A stretch of DNA of 64,000 bases from Platerodrilus igneus (taxonomy: Eukaryota; Arthropoda; Insecta; Coleoptera; Lycidae): the NCBI GenBank assembly GCA_036346225.1, contig JARFIW010000494.1, forward strand, positions 1,922,001 to 1,986,000, in the 5' to 3' direction. The notes beneath the pieces were generated by a model. It made no database searches. It saw only the letters and a list, made by a program, of their open reading frames with translations, and had not been told where the DNA came from. A program made the position numbers and the translations under genes. Positions 32,521 through 43,872 of this stretch are shown here, piece after piece (the first letter of the stretch is position 1; each line of letters starts with the position of its first letter).

Positions 32521-35500
32521 TTGAAATTAAATCCAAATAAAGAAACAATTTTAGCTAATTAAATTATCGAGAGTAAAGAGATTTTATGAGTGCATTCAAT
32601 GAAAAATAATTTTGCATTGTCCTGAGATAACGCTACAAAGACAGACACCTGGTGGAAGATTAGCATTGCTTACAAGGTCAACCTTCAGAGAACGGTAACA
32701 GGTGTTGCCGACTGTCCCCTTTTGAGTGGTCTGGTTCCGTTCTATTTCGAATGTATGGAAAGGGGTAAGCGATTTAATTCCTATGTTATCGGAAGTCATG
32801 AAAACACTATCCCTTTCTTAAATTAAACATATTAGTAAAGAATTACATCTTTCCTACCGAGATGCATTAAATGTTTACAGAGTAAAAGAACCGCTACTTT
32901 TCACTTCTGTCGTAAACTGAGAATATTCAATTTTTTGAGTAACTACGAACATCGAATTATTAATTTTGCTTAACAAAATACTAACTCTTAGTCGTTAAAT
33001 GCTTTGATTAATATTCTAGTATGTTTCGTTAACTTGATGATATAGTAAAGTAAAGCCAATCAGATCTGAATGGAGTAGAACAACTTGTAATACCAGATTT
33101 CTTTAATCTTGTCTGAATTTAATAATCTGTAAACAACAAATTTATAGCGAACTAGAATTTTATACTTGATTATTGTTAATTCGCAAACAGTTTCTTAGGG
33201 AATGTTTCCCCACACTTGCTTTATATTGTGAAATTAATTATGATGCGTATATTACACAGTTGCCACTTTTTTGTAAATACGATAATTATTAAAATCTACC
33301 AATAGATTCAAACATGGATTTAAAAAGGAGTTGTTTATTTAAGAAGGGTCTTTCACCCTAAAATTAAAATATTGGTGGACCATTTACACTCTAGTCGAGT
33401 ATTGTTTTGTGCTTATTTGTGTCTAGGTAGAGAACAACAAATTGTGGTCTTCATTTAATTAATCATTATTTACTTTCTTTTCAGGCATAGAATATAAAGG
33501 GTCGGTAGAACAGTCCCATTTTAGTGTTGAATCATTTAAGTGTCAAAGGGGTTTCTATGTTTTCCCAGAACTCTTGCTTCTGTGTCGTTATAACGTAAAC
33601 GCCATGGTGCCCTCCCTTTTAGTGTTTTGAGTGATGAAACACAATCAGCTCACAAGCCCGTCTTATACCTGAGCAATGAAGTAATGTTCAAAACTAGCCG
33701 TTTACCTAAAGAGAAGTTTCCTTTTTCTCTTATCCACTTACTAACCAACTTCGCCTTGGGCTATCGTCATATTCAGGAAACCTACGTATGATAACGATTA
33801 TCATAATTAAAAATAGACACCCTTCTCTCATAGCCACCAACAAATAACGTTACCCCCAGTGTCAACAAAAAAGGGTTAACAGATAAAAAAAACCATTGAA
33901 AAATGAAAAATATGAATGTTTCAAACACACTCTTGTAATATATCAAATTCAAGCTTGTAAAATTCGGAAGGCAATGGTGTTTGTTTCATTTACCTAGCTT
34001 TATCCTAAGTCGAGATGAGAAAAAAATGTGTGTTCGAACAGCGTACAAACTTGCAATTCTTACTAAATTTAAAAATAGAATAAAACCAACTGCAGAACAT
34101 AAAAAACTGATTTTGTAACGTTCCGTTTGTATAATCATTCATTATATTACAATCGTTTAGCAAGCGTAGTAAATGACGCACTTCTAATATTAATTTTTAA
34201 GGCAGGCGAGGAATTGACATTAAGTAACGTCAGTTTTTTTTCCGAAGTTGCGTCAAGTTAGGTTTTATGGTTCGGCTGTGTTAATCTATCTGTTGTAGGT
34301 CTACTCATTGTTCATTTTTATTTGTCGTTATCTATATCCATATATATAGAATACAAATCCATATTGGGAATTTCTAATTTGGACGAAAAGAAAGGACCTT
34401 AAATTACGTATGCCATAGGCCGTAATTGTCCAATCTACTTGGGAACAGCACACACCCCGTAATGACGCTTGTTGGTAGTTTGTTAAAACGTAAACGTCTC
34501 CTACTCACTATGTACAGTGGCTTGATTTATCCGACAAGGTAAGCGTTGAACTGTTACTATTTTTACTGAGTGATCAGACTAGTTCCGCACGTTGGCACTA
34601 AGCTATTTTGTTCCCCCAAAACTATAAGTTGTTGTTGCCAACCTGTGTCAGTGGAGTGCGCTTTGTCGTATATCCACTCTACCCTCGCTGCCCGTGGAAT
34701 AGAAATAGATATGTGCGCACTGTTAGCATTTATAACTGTAAAGTTAAGAGCTTTTAAATTAATATATCTGTGGTGTAATTTGACCCGTGAACACAAGTTC
34801 ATAACATTTGTAAAGCAAACCAATTCAAATAGTCCTACGTTTAGTAACCAGCTAGATACAACAGGTTTTGCATGCACCCGGCTTAGAACGCATGATACAT
34901 CCGGTTGCAGTTCATACCCTACGTCGTCAAATTGGTTTGCCGCATCAGCATGAGATCCAGGTGCATCCATCCCCACTTTGTTTAAAAATATAAGCTGTAC
35001 CTAAGAGTTTATTCTGATAGCTCTGGCCAGTGCGAACGTCGATTTAGTAGTAAGTTATTGTTTATATTTGTTGCGTTTAGGTCATACTAGTAGGCGCCGT
35101 ATGTTTGTTCAAATGTATATATCTGTGTTGATTAATGTAACACTTGCAGCTATGTGTAGAAATAGAATCAGTAATCGAAGATAAGGTATATCATTTCTCT
35201 TAAGATTGCATGTGCAAGTAGGGCAAATCAGAGCATTCTACACCGTGAATTTCTCTTTATTTTCCTTTTATTATTATTACCAAGTGCTAAAGAGCTTTCT
35301 CGACCACTAACGAGATTCTTATAACTATAGCTAGCATAGTGTCATTATTGGTGGTGCCCACCCGATTTTGTTATCGTTAAAACCTATCTCTAGTCTATAC
35401 TGTTTACCGCTTACTACGGATTAGGGCTGTTAGACGCCCACACTACGACTTGTGTCAGACCCACCCCTCGTCGACTAGAGCTAGTCAACTTAAGGATATC

Positions 35501-35940
35501 AATCCTTTTGTACCCTGATGTCGTAGTGTCAAACAGGCCTGTAACAATTTTTATAATTTGATTACTACAGTAAGTACTTCAACAAAAGGAATATGATAAA
35601 AATGGGCGAGGTCTGGTAAAAATTAATTCAGATTTAGATCACTTGATATGGATTGACCTTTATCTTATATGGTTGAATAATGTTTTTTGCTATTTTTTTT
35701 AGCAATTACAAAAAGATATACAATTATATCGTTGAATAATATATCCCAAATGTTAATAAATCATCTGTCCCTTGTATATTAAAAAAAATTTAAACAAAAT
35801 TTAATTTGCTTCTGTGGGCAACATTCACCACTATTTTACTTGGTATCATTTCATTAAAACTCACAATTTGTAATATTACTTTTAAAAATGGCGGTACTGA
35901 AAAAATCAGTAGTGGAGAAAAATATAAACTTTTGTAGATT
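32521..35940. other. No recognised gene
   Basis: Long AT-rich stretch with a slightly GC-richer part at 34560-35540. Overlapping frames of 137 codons (34563-34976, minus) and 127 codons (34570-34953, plus) occupy the same DNA; neither has motifs I recognise, and mutually overlapping frames argue that at most one is real. No repeats shared with the rest of the window were noticed. Confidence 0.4.
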
Positions 35941-35951
35941 TACAGTTTCAC

Positions 35952-35957
35952 TTTATT
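35952..35957 (-). promoter_or_regulatory. Polyadenylation signal of Mcm10
   Basis: AATAAA on the minus strand, about 50 nt past the Mcm10 stop codon. Position and orientation fit a short 3' UTR. Confidence 0.6.
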
Positions 35958-36006
35958 ACAAAAACCAGAGCTAATTATTTAATAAAATAGCTAATAATCA
36001 TATAAA

Positions 36007-38028
36007 TTAATCATCTGGTACCATAAGATTTAAACTAGCATCAGTAATAGCAGAATTAAGAAACTTTTGCTCGCCTCCTCGTATTGAAAGTTTTGGCGCA
36101 CCGATTTCAATTTTACGTTCTTTCATCATACCTGTTCTTTCCCATTTACTACTACTGCAATTTGTACACGCTGTTGTTGGCACAACTTCCAAACAAACGA
36201 TTCTATTACCACAATTACCACACTTAAAAAATCTTTTAATCGCATCAAAAACTTTTAGTGGATGGCGTTCACTTTTACATAAATCAGATGCAGAAAAATT
36301 GGTATATTTACATTTTAAACATCTTACAGCCTTACACTGCATTTTATAAGTTGTCAACATTTTTTCTTCCAGCCGTTCTTTCATTTCAAGTTTATTAAAA
36401 TGCTTTTCTTCTTGTTCATTCGTATAATTTTCTACTAAATCCATATGTGAAGAAGTAGCAGCCATCATTTTTTTAAATCGTTCAGAAAAGAAGCTATTTT
36501 CTTGAATTTTAGTCATTTTAGGGTTTGAAACAGGCTCTATATCTTCAAGGATACGTTTCTTTTGGTTTTCAGAAACACGTACATTATTAGGGTCACCTCT
36601 TTTTATAGAACCATTTACCTGAACCCATTTAATTGCATTTTGTTTAGCAGATATGGCTTGTTTACTAAGTTTTGGTATTTCACTTGTGGATTTTGCAATA
36701 TTTTTAAAATCAATACTTAGATCGATCATTGTGTTAGAATCAGGTGTAAGTGTTTTTGTTTTATCAACAATGTTTTGTAATTGACGTGTCTCGTACACAC
36801 TCTTCAATTTAATAGCCAAATTTCTAGAATCTTCAACTGTTACCTCTTGAGACACTTCGGGATTAAAATCAACACGTTCAGAACTTGGAGAATGAATCCC
36901 TAGTTGTTTCAATAGTTGTAAATCACGCATACGCTGATTGACAGTTATATCCAAACTGGCTGCTTGTTGTGGTTTAACCTTTTTAACCATTTTATTGTTT
37001 TGCAGAGATCCATTTAAAGACATAAGACGTTGTTTGTCCCTAGCAACCGCTTTCGGATTTTTGACAGCAGTATATAATTTACCAGCATAAAATACCTGAT
37101 CTTTACCCAAGACTTTATTCCGTAAAGCTGTTAAATCACGAGTTCCATTTGGAAAACCAGATTGTATATCCGAACGTTTACTAAACTGTTGATACTCTTG
37201 CTTTATATGATATAAACAAAATTCGCATATTGTTTTATTAACGAAAGCTGTGCAATGATCACCGTTTCGTTTAATGCTTTTACAAATACCATAGTCTCTT
37301 GACTTACCCAATATCATAATTTTTTGATGATTATCCACACTTAAACGTGCTTCATCTTTACTTCCATCTTTCCCATCAAAAACACTTGGATTTAGAATTC
37401 CTACTACCATACCAACAGTTGTTTTCCATAATTCTTTATAAGCACTTCCAAATAAAAACACAACTACTGACTTCAATTCAGCTTTTAAATCACTTAAAGT
37501 CCACATGCAGTACTTTTTACCGTTTTGAGATGTTTTAACTGTTTTTTGTACAATTACTCCAGCCACTACCCAATCCTTATCTGCGGATATATTTCGAATA
37601 AAAAATTTAATGCGATTGAAAACAACAACCTCACGATTACGAAGGCGTTCTTCAATAATATTGCTGGGTACTAAAGGATTGATAATATGTACACCAAAAA
37701 CTGTTTTTGATTGTTCTGAACTAGTAACAGACTTTGATGCAACTACCGATTTACTTAACCATGTTTTTGTAGGTTCCTTAGTACTTGCAGGAGCTGGGGT
37801 ACTAAACAAACTTTTAATCGATTTACCATAATCGCTTAGTTTATTATTTTCAAAATTACGATTTTCTTCATTATCGGAGGAGTCTGTGTCCCCTGTATGT
37901 ACAACACTAGATTTATTGTTGTCCTGTGAAGTATTGTTAGGATTTGACTCCGGTGATGTATTATTAAGACATATATTTAAATCGTTCTCAACCGAGGATA
38001 ATAAACGGTCTAACAAATCTTCAGACAT
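36007..38028 (-). CDS. Mcm10: DNA replication factor Mcm10, complete single exon
   Basis: 673 codons. Mcm10 joins the CMG helicase at replication origins, binds single- and double-stranded DNA and polymerase alpha, and helps helicase activation and elongation. Residues 1-100 are low-complexity, Ser/Asn-rich. Residues ~105-245 form the OB fold (FNRIKFFIRNIS...KKYCMWTLSDL...VVFLFGSAYKELW). The CCCH zinc finger follows (Cys249, Cys259, Cys268 or 271, His274), then the basic region with FPNGTRDL. A middle linker has several coiled stretches. The C-terminal zinc domain has CLKCKYTNF...C...H (570-589) and CGNCGNRIVC...CTNC (603-624). The start MSEDLLDRLLSSVE is a typical N-terminal coiled segment. 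No frame breaks; AATAAA lies just downstream. The lack of introns is unusual enough to consider a retrocopy, but no poly(A) tract or flanking repeat is visible. Confidence 0.95.
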   Translation of the reverse strand: MSEDLLDRLLSSVENDLNICLNNTSPESNPNNTSQDNNKSSVVHTGDTDSSDNEENRNFENNKLSDYGKSIKSLFSTPAPASTKEPTKTWLSKSVVASKSVTSSEQSKTVFGVHIINPLVPSNIIEERLRNREVVVFNRIKFFIRNISADKDWVVAGVIVQKTVKTSQNGKKYCMWTLSDLKAELKSVVVFLFGSAYKELWKTTVGMVVGILNPSVFDGKDGSKDEARLSVDNHQKIMILGKSRDYGICKSIKRNGDHCTAFVNKTICEFCLYHIKQEYQQFSKRSDIQSGFPNGTRDLTALRNKVLGKDQVFYAGKLYTAVKNPKAVARDKQRLMSLNGSLQNNKMVKKVKPQQAASLDITVNQRMRDLQLLKQLGIHSPSSERVDFNPEVSQEVTVEDSRNLAIKLKSVYETRQLQNIVDKTKTLTPDSNTMIDLSIDFKNIAKSTSEIPKLSKQAISAKQNAIKWVQVNGSIKRGDPNNVRVSENQKKRILEDIEPVSNPKMTKIQENSFFSERFKKMMAATSSHMDLVENYTNEQEEKHFNKLEMKERLEEKMLTTYKMQCKAVRCLKCKYTNFSASDLCKSERHPLKVFDAIKRFFKCGNCGNRIVCLEVVPTTACTNCSSSKWERTGMMKERKIEIGAPKLSIRGGEQKFLNSAITDASLNLMVPDD

Positions 38029-38055
38029 TTAAAAATCTTAAGCGTAAGCATATAA

Positions 38056-38256
38056 ATGATGGCTAATACAAGTAGTTTGAAATCTCTCGTAAAACACTGT
38101 AAGAACAACCTTTGGAATAAAACTCAACAAATACAGGTATTAACACACGTAAATCATATTTTAAATAAAAATATAAAAGACAACACGTGCTTAACAGCCA
38201 AATTCTTTAAAAAACTACCACTTAACATCTACACAAATGCCGCAAAATTTAAGTAA
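38056..38256 (+). CDS. Short divergent ORF of unknown function
   Basis: 66 codons (MMANTSSLKSLVKHCKNN...), Lys/Asn-rich, beginning only 27 bp from the Mcm10 start codon on the opposite strand. ACACAAGGT-like splice sites are not obvious, although CAG|GTATTA at about 38136 could be a donor, which would make this a first exon. No family recognised. With so little space between the starts, the two 5' leaders would have to overlap. It may be fortuitous. Confidence 0.25.
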   Translation: MMANTSSLKSLVKHCKNNLWNKTQQIQVLTHVNHILNKNIKDNTCLTAKFFKKLPLNIYTNAAKFK

Positions 38257-39117
38257 CTGCTAAAACGGAGGGATTCTTAACTCATCGGGAAGGTTCGGCA
38301 CTTTTCGGTGTATTCTACAAATGCATACTAACGAAAGGCATGCGCGTTTCTAGTTCCTCAAACAGGCAACAATGCATAAGATTTGACAATAATAGCTTCA
38401 AGGATCAAAAGTTATTTTTAACTAAATTTCGAAAACAATGCACGGTCTTTTTCGATATAAAATATTGAATGGACAATTATGTTAACAGTGGCTGAGGGTG
38501 GAATAAATAATACTTACTATACGACATTTTGAAATTTCCTCGTAAGACAAAAACGAGAAAATTCTTTCCTGTGCAACTTCCGTTATTGATAAAATATTGG
38601 CACACATCATGCTTGCACTTGCTATAAATTCGAACTACTGATATATATCTTCATAAATTTTTTAAAACATTGCTGAAACTAAAGTGGTTTACATTATCTG
38701 CATTTTTGTGTAAATGCGCTGTTGTCTGTTTTAATTCAAGGTAACAAAATAAACAATTGTCATAGTTCTGTTATAAAGACGTGTAAAAGGGGTAGAATTT
38801 GTAAGAGAATAATTGTGATCACGTTGCACCTTTGCTCTACTAGACTATGCGCATGACCCTCCTATTAATTTTATTAGTGTTTGAATAATAACTATTCTAC
38901 GCATTAAATCGATTCAAAGATTATGTTTCACGGATAAAAAATGACTTGCAAAGACTAGCTTAGATATTTTTCTTTTAAAGCAAATAGGATCAACAAAATG
39001 CAAGAAATTTTGGGACCATCGGTGCGCTGTCGTTGTTCAAAAATATGAACTAAGATAATATATAACAGGATTCAAAACAAAACAGAGGAGAGGGTAGCAG
39101 GTTACATAGATAAATAT
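38257..39117. other. No recognised feature
   Basis: AT-rich DNA between the Mcm10 locus and the Ty3/gypsy insertion; nothing identifiable. Confidence 0.5.
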
Positions 39118-40090
39118 TGTAGCGGGCTACTATAACGCGTTTCACTAATTTAAAACAAGTAGTAACAATAGTATATTGTGTCACAAGGGCAGAAAGTGAG
39201 CATTAGCAGCCCGCAGCTATTAGATGCCTGAGCGAGCGAGGGCAGCTGATAGCTAAGGGCTGCTAATGCATTTTTGCCTGTGTGACATACAACTGTTTTT
39301 CGCCTAGCATTAAAGAAAAAAAATAGGAAAAATAACACAAAATAAAGAAGGTTAATAACATTTGACGTATTTATTTATTATAGTAATTAATATTGATTAT
39401 CCCTTGAGCATTATTATGGATAGTAATACCAGAATTATTATGTATGATTATTTTATATTTTTATTCGAAATTATCATTAACACTACACCGACGCTGAGGT
39501 TAAATGAAAATTATTTGAAACGTCAAAGTCGCAATAAATGAATCTCAATATAGTCATAGGTGTCTAGATTGTGAAAAACCTACAAAATCATGCTGTTATA
39601 AGTTTAGTGACTCCTAGGGCCGCAAAGGTTTACTTTCAGTCGCATTTTTACGGCAAATATGATTCATTTTCAAATACGCTAGGCGAAAAAGTCTTTATTA
39701 CCCCCTATTCACAAGTTTAATTAATAGTATATGCCTTATTCATAGATGTTTTCTATCCAATTACAGTGAAGCACTATCACACCAATGCTATTTACAAGCA
39801 CTAATATCTTCTTAAACTAATTCCTTAACCATAAGTCTTCTTAGCAACACTAAACACTACTATAATTTATTTATTACACTTTTGTTTATTTATGTATTTT
39901 ACGAGCTGGTGGTACAATATACACGTTCACAAAACACAGATATATATTTACTAAAAGACTTTCAGAACGTAACAAACAACTAACTATATACGAGATGATT
40001 TATATACGACATTTCTGATATAGACTAACTCCTACATTAATCTCCGATCTTATATATACCCTATAATTAAATAGATGACTCATACTCGGG
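39118..40090 (-). repeat. 3' LTR, truncated and interrupted
   Basis: Matches the first two-thirds (plus-strand left side) of the intact LTR 45463-46005 apart from an insertion at 39169-39688. It stops at about 40090 (GACTCATACTCGGGTATGC) and runs straight into integrase coding sequence, so the U3 part of this LTR, the polypurine tract and the rest of integrase were deleted together. Confidence 0.8.
39169..39688. mobile_element. 520 bp insertion in the LTR, with a hairpin end
   Basis: The other LTR copies read AGTAACAAAAGTCTTTATTA without interruption; here 520 bp lie in between. The left 120 bp fold back on themselves: GTCACAAGGGCAGAAAGTGA and CATTAGCAGCCC (39180-39212) pair with GGGCTGCTAATGCATTTTTG and CCTGTGTGAC (39257-39286). 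A GTTTTTCGCCTAGC at 39295 recurs inverted as GCTAGGCGAAAAAG at the right end (39679-39691). No coding frame. No clear target duplication beyond A residues. Class unknown. Confidence 0.6.
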
Positions 40091-40296
40091 TATGCTTCTT
40101 TGCAGTTCACCCAATAGAATCTTTCTCTCACTCTTTCGAGAGTTCTTTTCACGCCAAAGTGCCCTCCGGTAATACCATCGTGCAAGTGCTGCAACACTTC
40201 CGACACTCTGCTTTTCGGCACTATCACTTGAAGTCGTATCTCAGTGCCATCTTCACATTCCAGGCATCGTTTCAAGATTTTATTTTCAATCATCAA
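40000..40296 (-). pseudogene. Integrase N-terminal zinc-binding region, cut off
   Basis: A 98-codon frame contains LQHLHDGITGGHFGVKRTLERV and FYWVNCKEA, the first half (both His) of the H2C2 zinc-binding domain of Ty3/gypsy integrases. The protein-like part ends at about 40090; from there the frame is LTR sequence. The Cys pair of the zinc site and the whole DDE core are missing. Confidence 0.75.
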
Positions 40297-42111
40297 GGAG
40301 TCTTACTGTGCGCAGTATGCCTTCAGGCTTCTACTTGAAATACTAATTTCTTCCCAAGCTGGTCGTTGTCCTCTACTTTCCACTCAATAATACGTCCTAA
40401 TTTGGTGTCATTTTCCTGGTCTTTTCGTATTCTTTCGGGTTGCCATCTTGGAGCAATAATTGTAGTCTACCGGACAAGGTCTCCTTGACAGAGCGTCTGC
40501 ATTCCGATGGTTAGTTCCTACACGATGTTCTGTGTCAAAGTCATGTTCTTGCAGTCGTTCTGTCCACCTTGCAACTTTCCCTTCAGGATTTCAAAACTGC
40601 AGTAACTATTTTAGTGCAGCATGGTCGGTTCTTAATAGGAATTTACGGCCGTATAAGTACTTATTAAAATGCTCTACGGATTTGACGACGACCAACAGCT
40701 CCCTTCTTGTCACACAATAGTTCCTTTCAGACCGCGACAAAACCTTGCCGAAATACCCAATAACTTTTTCTTGTCCGTCCTGCACTTGAGAAAGAACGCT
40801 TCCTATAGCTGTGTTACTGGCATCGGTACCCAACACAAACTTCCCCTCCATCCGTGGATAACTCAGAATTGGTGCTGTAACTAGTAGCCGTTTCAGTTGT
40901 TCAAATGCGCTGTGGCAGTCGTCATTCCAATCATATTCTTGTCCATCTTCGGTTAATTTTGTTAACGGTTTGGCAATGTTCGCAAACCCAAGTATAAAAC
41001 GTCGGTAGTATGTGCACAATCCTAGAAAACTGCGTAGTTGGTGTATATCTGCTGGTGTAGGCCACTCTTGTACCGTTTTTATTTTGTCAGGGTCAGCTCT
41101 TATTCCGGTCTCCGAAACGACATGTCCTAAGTATTTCACCTCTTTTCCAAATAGGTGGCACTTCTTGGGGCTTAATGTAAGGTTTGCCCCGCGTAATCTT
41201 TGGAATATCTCCTCTAGGTTCTTAAGATGTTCTTCGAAAGACCGACCTAACACTATCACGTCGTCCAGGTACACCAGACATGTCTTCCAGGACAGTCCAC
41301 GCAGTACCGACTCCATCAATCGTTCAAAAGTAGCAGGAGCATTGCATAATCCAAATGGCATGACCTTGAACTGCCATAATCCAGTTCCAATTGTAAACGC
41401 AGTCATTTCTTTATCGTTTGGCTCCAAGCCTACCTGCCAGTATCCGCTTTTCAAGTCCAAGGTCGAAAACCATTTAGATCCGGATAGGGTATCTAAGGTG
41501 TCATCAATTCTGGGCAAAGGATAGCTGTCTTTCTTTGTCACATTATTAAGCCGCCGGTAGTCTACACAAAACCTTGTCGACCCGTCCTTTTTCTTGACAA
41601 GCACTACCGGGGATGCCCATGGACTATTCGAGGGTTCAATCACTCCCTGTTCTTCCATATCGGTGATAATTTGCTCAGCTTCCTTACGTTTTGCCAAAGG
41701 AAGCCGCCTGGGGTGTTGTCTTATCGGTTGCGCATCTCCAGTATTGATCTTGTGTTGCACAACATTCGTCCTTCCTTTCTCACTATCATCCAGTGCAAAC
41801 ACACCTCGATATCGTCCGACCAGTTCTTTTACCTTGCCCAGTTGGTCGCCATTTAATCCTTGACACGAAGGTATCAACATATCCAGCAATTTCTGTGAGC
41901 AACCGTTGGTTGGTTTATTTTTCGTGTCGTCCACACAACGTTTAATATGACATACTGGAATGCAACTTCCCACAATCATGCCTTTCTTCAGGGTCATTGT
42001 ATGGGGATTAATGTTCAGCACCCTTACTGGTACCATATATCGAGACTTTACCAGCGTTCTTCCAATCAGAAGTCCCTCCTGACCAATTCCCGATTCAGTT
42101 GCTTCCATCAT
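40297..42111 (-). pseudogene. Ty3/gypsy reverse transcriptase and RNase H
   Basis: The frame 40606-42111 is open for 501 codons: [20 protein letters not shown] (residues ~181-200), LDLKSGYWQ (~218), MPFGLCNAPATF (~251), the catalytic YLDDVIV (~281) and YLGHVV, then RNase H with LGTDAS, RRELL and RTDHAALK. Upstream residues ~100-150 link to the protease. The distal RNase H and tether (40297-40605) are in other frames. A typical gypsy-type pol without an apparent env gene nearby. A second, more decayed copy of the same region is at 43873-45034. Confidence 0.88.
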
Positions 42112-42147
42112 GCATACTTGTCCTTCCCGGAGCGTACCATCCGGGCG

Positions 42148-42545
42148 TCACATTACTATCATTTCCGCCTTCTCGGGTATTTTCATATAGCAAATCATTC
42201 GAACTTGCATCGTCTGGTTACTCCTACCTTGAAATGGAATCTCATCATCATCTATCCGAAGCACATTTTCTTTCATGTTTACATGAAACCCATATTCTCT
42301 CATGAGATCCATTCCCAAGATCACTTCTTCTGTAATTTCAGCTACCAACACTCGATGATTAATTAATTTGTCCCCAATTGTCAACATAACGGCAGTCTCT
42401 CCGTGAGTACAAATTTTCTCACCACTTGCCGTTCGAAGACACACCGATACAGGTAGCATTTTTCACGACCAACCAAATCTGGTCTCACAATAGTTTTTGT
42501 CGCTCCTGTATCCACGAGTAATCGGACACCCTATCATTAATTCTT
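42148..42545 (-). pseudogene. Retropepsin-type aspartic protease, frameshifted
   Basis: The active-site motif LLVDTGATKTIV lies at about 42485-42525, and a shift near 42459 moves the rest into the frame 42148-42459 (EVILGMDLMREYGF, the I-L-G-x-D motif of the second half). The two halves of the family are thus both present but not joined in one frame. It sits between gag and RT, as in other Ty3/gypsy elements. Confidence 0.75.
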
Positions 42546-42654
42546 CCATCGATATAAATGCTGTCCAGACTCCCCAGCGACGATGCAGCACGGATGATAA
42601 TCTCCGGGGCACTACGTTGTGCTGTCGACGTTCGCCCCCTTACGTCGACTTGCT

Positions 42655-43776
42655 TTAGTTTTCCTGCTGCTCAACCGGTTGTTTTTTTGGTTGAGTACAG
42701 CGTCTCTGTATGTGACCAACTTCACCGCAGTTCCAGCATCGCAGACGCAATCGCCGCGGTCGTTGTAGTTCCAGCCTTTCTGCCACACGGTTGACTATTT
42801 CATCTATGCTGTTCTGAGCTTGACCAGGTTCCTCTAAGGCAGACCGAACTTTGTGACCCATCCTGTGTGATGTCTGCTTAGCTGCTTCAAATTCAAGCGC
42901 ATGGGCCAGTGCGTGATCCAACATTTTTGGCCGTGCTAGTCTTAGCGTTTGCTGTATTTCGCCATCCTTAACGCCATCCACAAATGTTTGGACAGCAAGT
43001 TGTTCGAGGAAGCTATCTGGTGCCTTTGGGTATGCCAATCTAACTAACCTGGCAATGTCAGCTTCGAATTCTTGCAGGCTTTCACTTGTCTTTTGCGAGC
43101 GGTTCTTAACTTGTGCGTGGTAAACCTGTTGAAGGTGAGCATCTCCATATCTCATCTCAAGCTTTGGTGTTAAGAGGCCGTAATCATTCTGCTGGTGATC
43201 GGGAATCGTTTGTAACATGTTAAGAGCCTCCCCCCGTAGGGCCACTATTAAGGAGATAGCCTTCTCTTTGTTGCACCAACCGTTGGCTATTGCAGCAGAT
43301 TCAAATTGTTTCAAATATGTGGGCCAAGGTGTTTTACCATCGAATGTGGGTGGTTTCACTTTAAATTTAGACGGAATTGACTCGCTTCTTTCCATGGTTC
43401 TTATTTCTGGAATGTTCTGATTAACGACTTGGCTTGGTAATTCAAGTGGTCGCGTTGTTAGTAAAATCATTTGTTCTTGAAGCATCATCACATCTTCTTC
43501 CATTTTTACCAATTTATTATCCAACTTTTGCTCAACTGTTTTTACCTGTTCAGTGAAATCTTTTTTCAATGCAATGGAACTTTCCATTAATCTTTGTTCT
43601 AACGTGGCTGTACTTTCATTCAACTTTTCTTCCACTTTGGCAGCATTTTCAGTAAACTTTTCATTTAGTGTCACTTCCAGTTTAGCCGACCTCTCCTCCA
43701 TACCGGATTTAAAATCCTTGAGGAAATTCATTAAAGTTTCTGCCTCCATCTTACTTTGATTTCTTGTAACTAGCAT
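42655..43776 (-). CDS. Ty3/gypsy Gag with coiled coil and one zinc knuckle
   Basis: 373 codons from the ATG at 43776 (MLVTRNQSKMEAE). Residues ~20-120 are a long heptad-like, Lys/Glu-rich coiled coil (repeated ...EEKLNESTATLEQRL... pattern); ~155-300 the capsid-like domain (PPTFDGKTPWPTYLKQFE, LRGEALNMLQTI); ~350-362 a CCHC knuckle (CWNCGEVGHIQRRC). Gag proteins form the virus-like particle and package the RNA. The frame is intact. A partial second copy of the N-terminus lies at 45030-45400 and another fragment inside the palindromic element at 60825-61735. Confidence 0.88.
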   Translation of the reverse strand: MLVTRNQSKMEAETLMNFLKDFKSGMEERSAKLEVTLNEKFTENAAKVEEKLNESTATLEQRLMESSIALKKDFTEQVKTVEQKLDNKLVKMEEDVMMLQEQMILLTTRPLELPSQVVNQNIPEIRTMERSESIPSKFKVKPPTFDGKTPWPTYLKQFESAAIANGWCNKEKAISLIVALRGEALNMLQTIPDHQQNDYGLLTPKLEMRYGDAHLQQVYHAQVKNRSQKTSESLQEFEADIARLVRLAYPKAPDSFLEQLAVQTFVDGVKDGEIQQTLRLARPKMLDHALAHALEFEAAKQTSHRMGHKVRSALEEPGQAQNSIDEIVNRVAERLELQRPRRLRLRCWNCGEVGHIQRRCTQPKKQPVEQQEN

Positions 43777-43872
43777 ATACAAACTACTTAAATGTCTTTA
43801 GACTTGTGTTTTAAATTAATCACTATATACCCCACACAGGCTGACACCAGTGTAACGGGCTACTACTACCGT

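Noticed and set aside
34563..34976. Overlapping 137- and 127-codon frames on opposite strands
   Set aside because: No motif, no splice or promoter context, and mutual overlap; probably chance in a GC-richer patch.
41012..41524. 170-codon plus-strand frame and other plus-strand frames in 40000-43800
   Set aside because: Antisense shadows of the gypsy gag-pol reading frames, which carry all the conserved motifs.
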